Source: Myxococcota bacterium (GTDB lineage Bacteria; Myxococcota_C; UBA6777). From it: a stretch of DNA of 24,168 bases. The notes under the pieces are model-generated. The model was not told where the DNA came from. It was given only the letters and a program-made list of their open reading frames with translations, and made no database searches. The stretch lies in NCBI GenBank assembly GCA_963169055.1, contig CAUJFU010000223.1, positions 1 through 24,168 of the forward strand. The letters run 5' to 3'. Of the stretch, positions 23,319-24,168 are shown one piece after another; the first letter of the stretch is position 1; each line of letters starts with the position of its first letter. Made by a program: the position numbers and the translations under genes.

Positions 23319-23780
23319 ATGCGTTTGTTTTCCCTACGCAATCTCTTCTTGACTCTTGCTTTTGCCTTTGCTTTCCACGCCACCGCTTTCGCCAAAGGCG
23401 ATACTCGCGTGTTTGGAAAGTGGACAACCATCGACGACAAAACCAAACAACCCAAGTCGATCGTCGAGATCAAACTCGTCAACGGCAAGCTCACAGGAAC
23501 CATCCTTCGGCTGTTTCGCAAAAAAACAGAAGAACAAGATCCCAATTGTGACAAATGCTCGGGTGATCGCAAAGACAAAAAGATCATCGGCATGACCATC
23601 ATCTGGGGCATGACCGCCAAAGACAACGTCACATGGGGAAATGGCAAGATCCTCGATCCCGCCAACGGCAAAGAATATGGCTGCTCCATCTGGTTGGATG
23701 ACAAAAACCCCAACAACCTCAAAGTTCGCGGATGGTTGGCCTTCTTCTACCGCGACCAAACGTGGGTTCGCTTTAAATAA
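23319..23780 (+). CDS. Secreted DUF2147 family protein
   Basis: 153 aa. Signal peptide residues 1-25 (hydrophobic 9-23, AFA before the cleavage point). The mature part fits the DUF2147 pattern: VFGKWTTIDD, a strand IVEIKLVNGKLTGTI, a Cys pair CDKC at 77-80, IIGMTIIWGM, then WGNGKILDPANGKEYGCSIW and LKVRGWLAFFYR, ending QTWVR. DUF2147 proteins are small periplasmic or secreted beta-rich proteins without an agreed biochemical function. AAGGAG lies 6 nt before the ATG. It stands 179 nt after the peroxidase gene in the same direction, with a possible weak terminator between, so it is probably a separate transcription unit. Confidence 0.92.
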   Translation: MRLFSLRNLFLTLAFAFAFHATAFAKGDTRVFGKWTTIDDKTKQPKSIVEIKLVNGKLTGTILRLFRKKTEEQDPNCDKCSGDRKDKKIIGMTIIWGMTAKDNVTWGNGKILDPANGKEYGCSIWLDDKNPNNLKVRGWLAFFYRDQTWVRFK

Positions 23781-23831
23781 TACGATCTCCAAGAAACGTG
23801 TGCTCGAAGAGTCGGTACGATCCGCTGTAGA

Positions 23832-23902
23832 CGCCCTGTGGTTGGGCAGCCACAGGGGGCTGCCCCTACATTTTCCGATCACACGATGGGCAGATTTCGT
23901 AT
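23832..23902. repeat. Dispersed 70-bp hairpin element, copy 2
   Basis: Matches the copy at 19536-19605 along its whole length (CGCCCTGT, GGGCAGCC hairpin, CCTACAT.TTCCG, ACA..AT, GATTTCGTAT) with roughly a dozen differences and one extra base. It begins 51 nt after the DUF2147 stop. The same hairpin and orientation relative to an upstream plus-strand stop codon are kept at both sites. Confidence 0.85.
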
Positions 23903-23941
23903 GAACTCCTCTCTCACCTCCCCTCTCTCCCCAAACCCTAT

Positions 23942-24018
23942 CGACATCCTGCTTTCCACACTCAAACGTGCTTGAGAGGATGTCGGCATCCTGTAGCGTC
24001 CGTCCTTCGGGGCGGACG
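23942..24018 (+). promoter_or_regulatory. Structured leader upstream of the acetoacetyl-CoA synthetase-like gene
   Basis: Three pairing elements are seen. CGACATCCT (23942-23950) pairs with AGGATGTCG (23977-23985), with an inner CTCAA/TTGAG stem (23961-23965 with 23972-23976). GGATG of the second arm can alternatively pair with CATCC at 23987-23991. A third hairpin, CGTCCGTCC-TTCG-GGGCGGACG (23997-24018), has a nine-bp stem, one G-T pair and a stable UUCG-type tetraloop. It ends 12 nt before the Shine-Dalgarno GAGGAG. No T-run follows it. Confidence 0.5.
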
Positions 24019-24042
24019 AGCATTGAAATTGAGGAGTTTTTG

Positions 24043-24168
24043 ATGAGCAAACAAGCCTTGTGGTGTCCTTCCCCAGCGCGGATCGCGGAAGCGCAGATCA
24101 CTCGATATACCCGCGAGATGGAAGCCCAGACGGGTCTGTCTTTTCAAAGCTATTGGGATCTTCATGCT
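24043..24168 (+). CDS. Acetoacetyl-CoA synthetase-like protein, 5' part only
   Basis: Only the first 42 codons are inside the window; the frame stays open to the right edge. GAGGAG at 24031-24036 precedes the ATG by 6 nt. The product starts MSKQALWCPSPARIAEAQIT, followed by RY..EME...GLSFQSYWDLHA. This matches the usual N-terminus of acetoacetate-CoA ligases, which have W.PSPERI..A..T.F followed by a short spacer and a Y/W-rich segment. These enzymes activate acetoacetate to acetoacetyl-CoA with ATP in ketone-body or polyhydroxybutyrate metabolism. The AMP-binding domain lies beyond the window, so another acyl-CoA synthetase cannot be excluded. Confidence 0.7.
   Translation, partial: MSKQALWCPSPARIAEAQITRYTREMEAQTGLSFQSYWDLHA

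Noticed and set aside
22711-23427. 238-aa minus-strand open frame opposite the peroxidase gene
   Set aside because: It is antisense to the second heme domain and has an acidic, Gly-rich shadow composition.

Overview
The window looks like chromosome of a moderate-GC Gram-negative bacterium. The set of long Ser/Thr kinases with disordered linkers, DUF4339/GYF_2-like domains, SUMF1-type domains fused to kinases, a lipid-anchored NHL propeller and a di-heme cytochrome c peroxidase is typical of Myxococcota, Bradymonadota and related 'deltaproteobacterial' lineages. The taxonomy is inferred from domain style only. Coding density is high. No tRNA, rRNA, CRISPR array, transposase or phage gene was seen.

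Layout from left to right. Positions 1-650 hold no convincing gene. They contain a strong inverted repeat (63-120) and an exact six-copy 64-bp tandem array (181-564). A minus-strand group follows: udk (uridine kinase), a protein with two GYF_2-like repeats and a C-terminal domain resembling an M48 metalloprotease without its HExxH, and an NHL-repeat lipoprotein. Divergent from it are rlmN, with a clear sigma70-like promoter, and a secreted DUF6263-like protein.

Positions 6935-14037 on the minus strand form a probable operon, transcribed in this order: a 1080-aa rhomboid-fold membrane protein whose catalytic GxSG reads GAHG, with TPR-like and low-complexity cytoplasmic regions; a membrane-anchored TlpA-like thioredoxin; a Ser/Thr kinase fused to a SUMF1/FGE-like domain; and a small protein with rearranged DHH-phosphoesterase-like motifs. 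I consider this the best candidate for an uncharacterised signalling system in the window.

The right part carries psd (phosphatidylserine decarboxylase), whose stop codon overlaps that of a convergent 1057-aa membrane-anchored Ser/Thr kinase. After these come a polysaccharide deacetylase, a Rel-type (p)ppGpp synthetase with a degenerate hydrolase site, a di-heme cytochrome c peroxidase with a palindrome over its putative promoter, a DUF2147 secreted protein, and the first 42 codons of an acetoacetyl-CoA synthetase-like enzyme behind a structured leader.

Three themes cross the window. (1) Several enzyme-fold domains have lost recognisable catalytic residues: rhomboid, M48, SUMF1 and the Rel hydrolase. 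(2) Gaps between convergent genes are filled by repeats: a 32-bp polypyrimidine repeat at 6849-6937 and a dispersed 70-bp hairpin element at 19536-19605, with a second copy at 23832-23902. (3) GATC is conspicuously frequent, apparently through codon context. Start codons were re-chosen from Shine-Dalgarno sequences, promoters and family length, so several genes are shorter than their maximal open frames.
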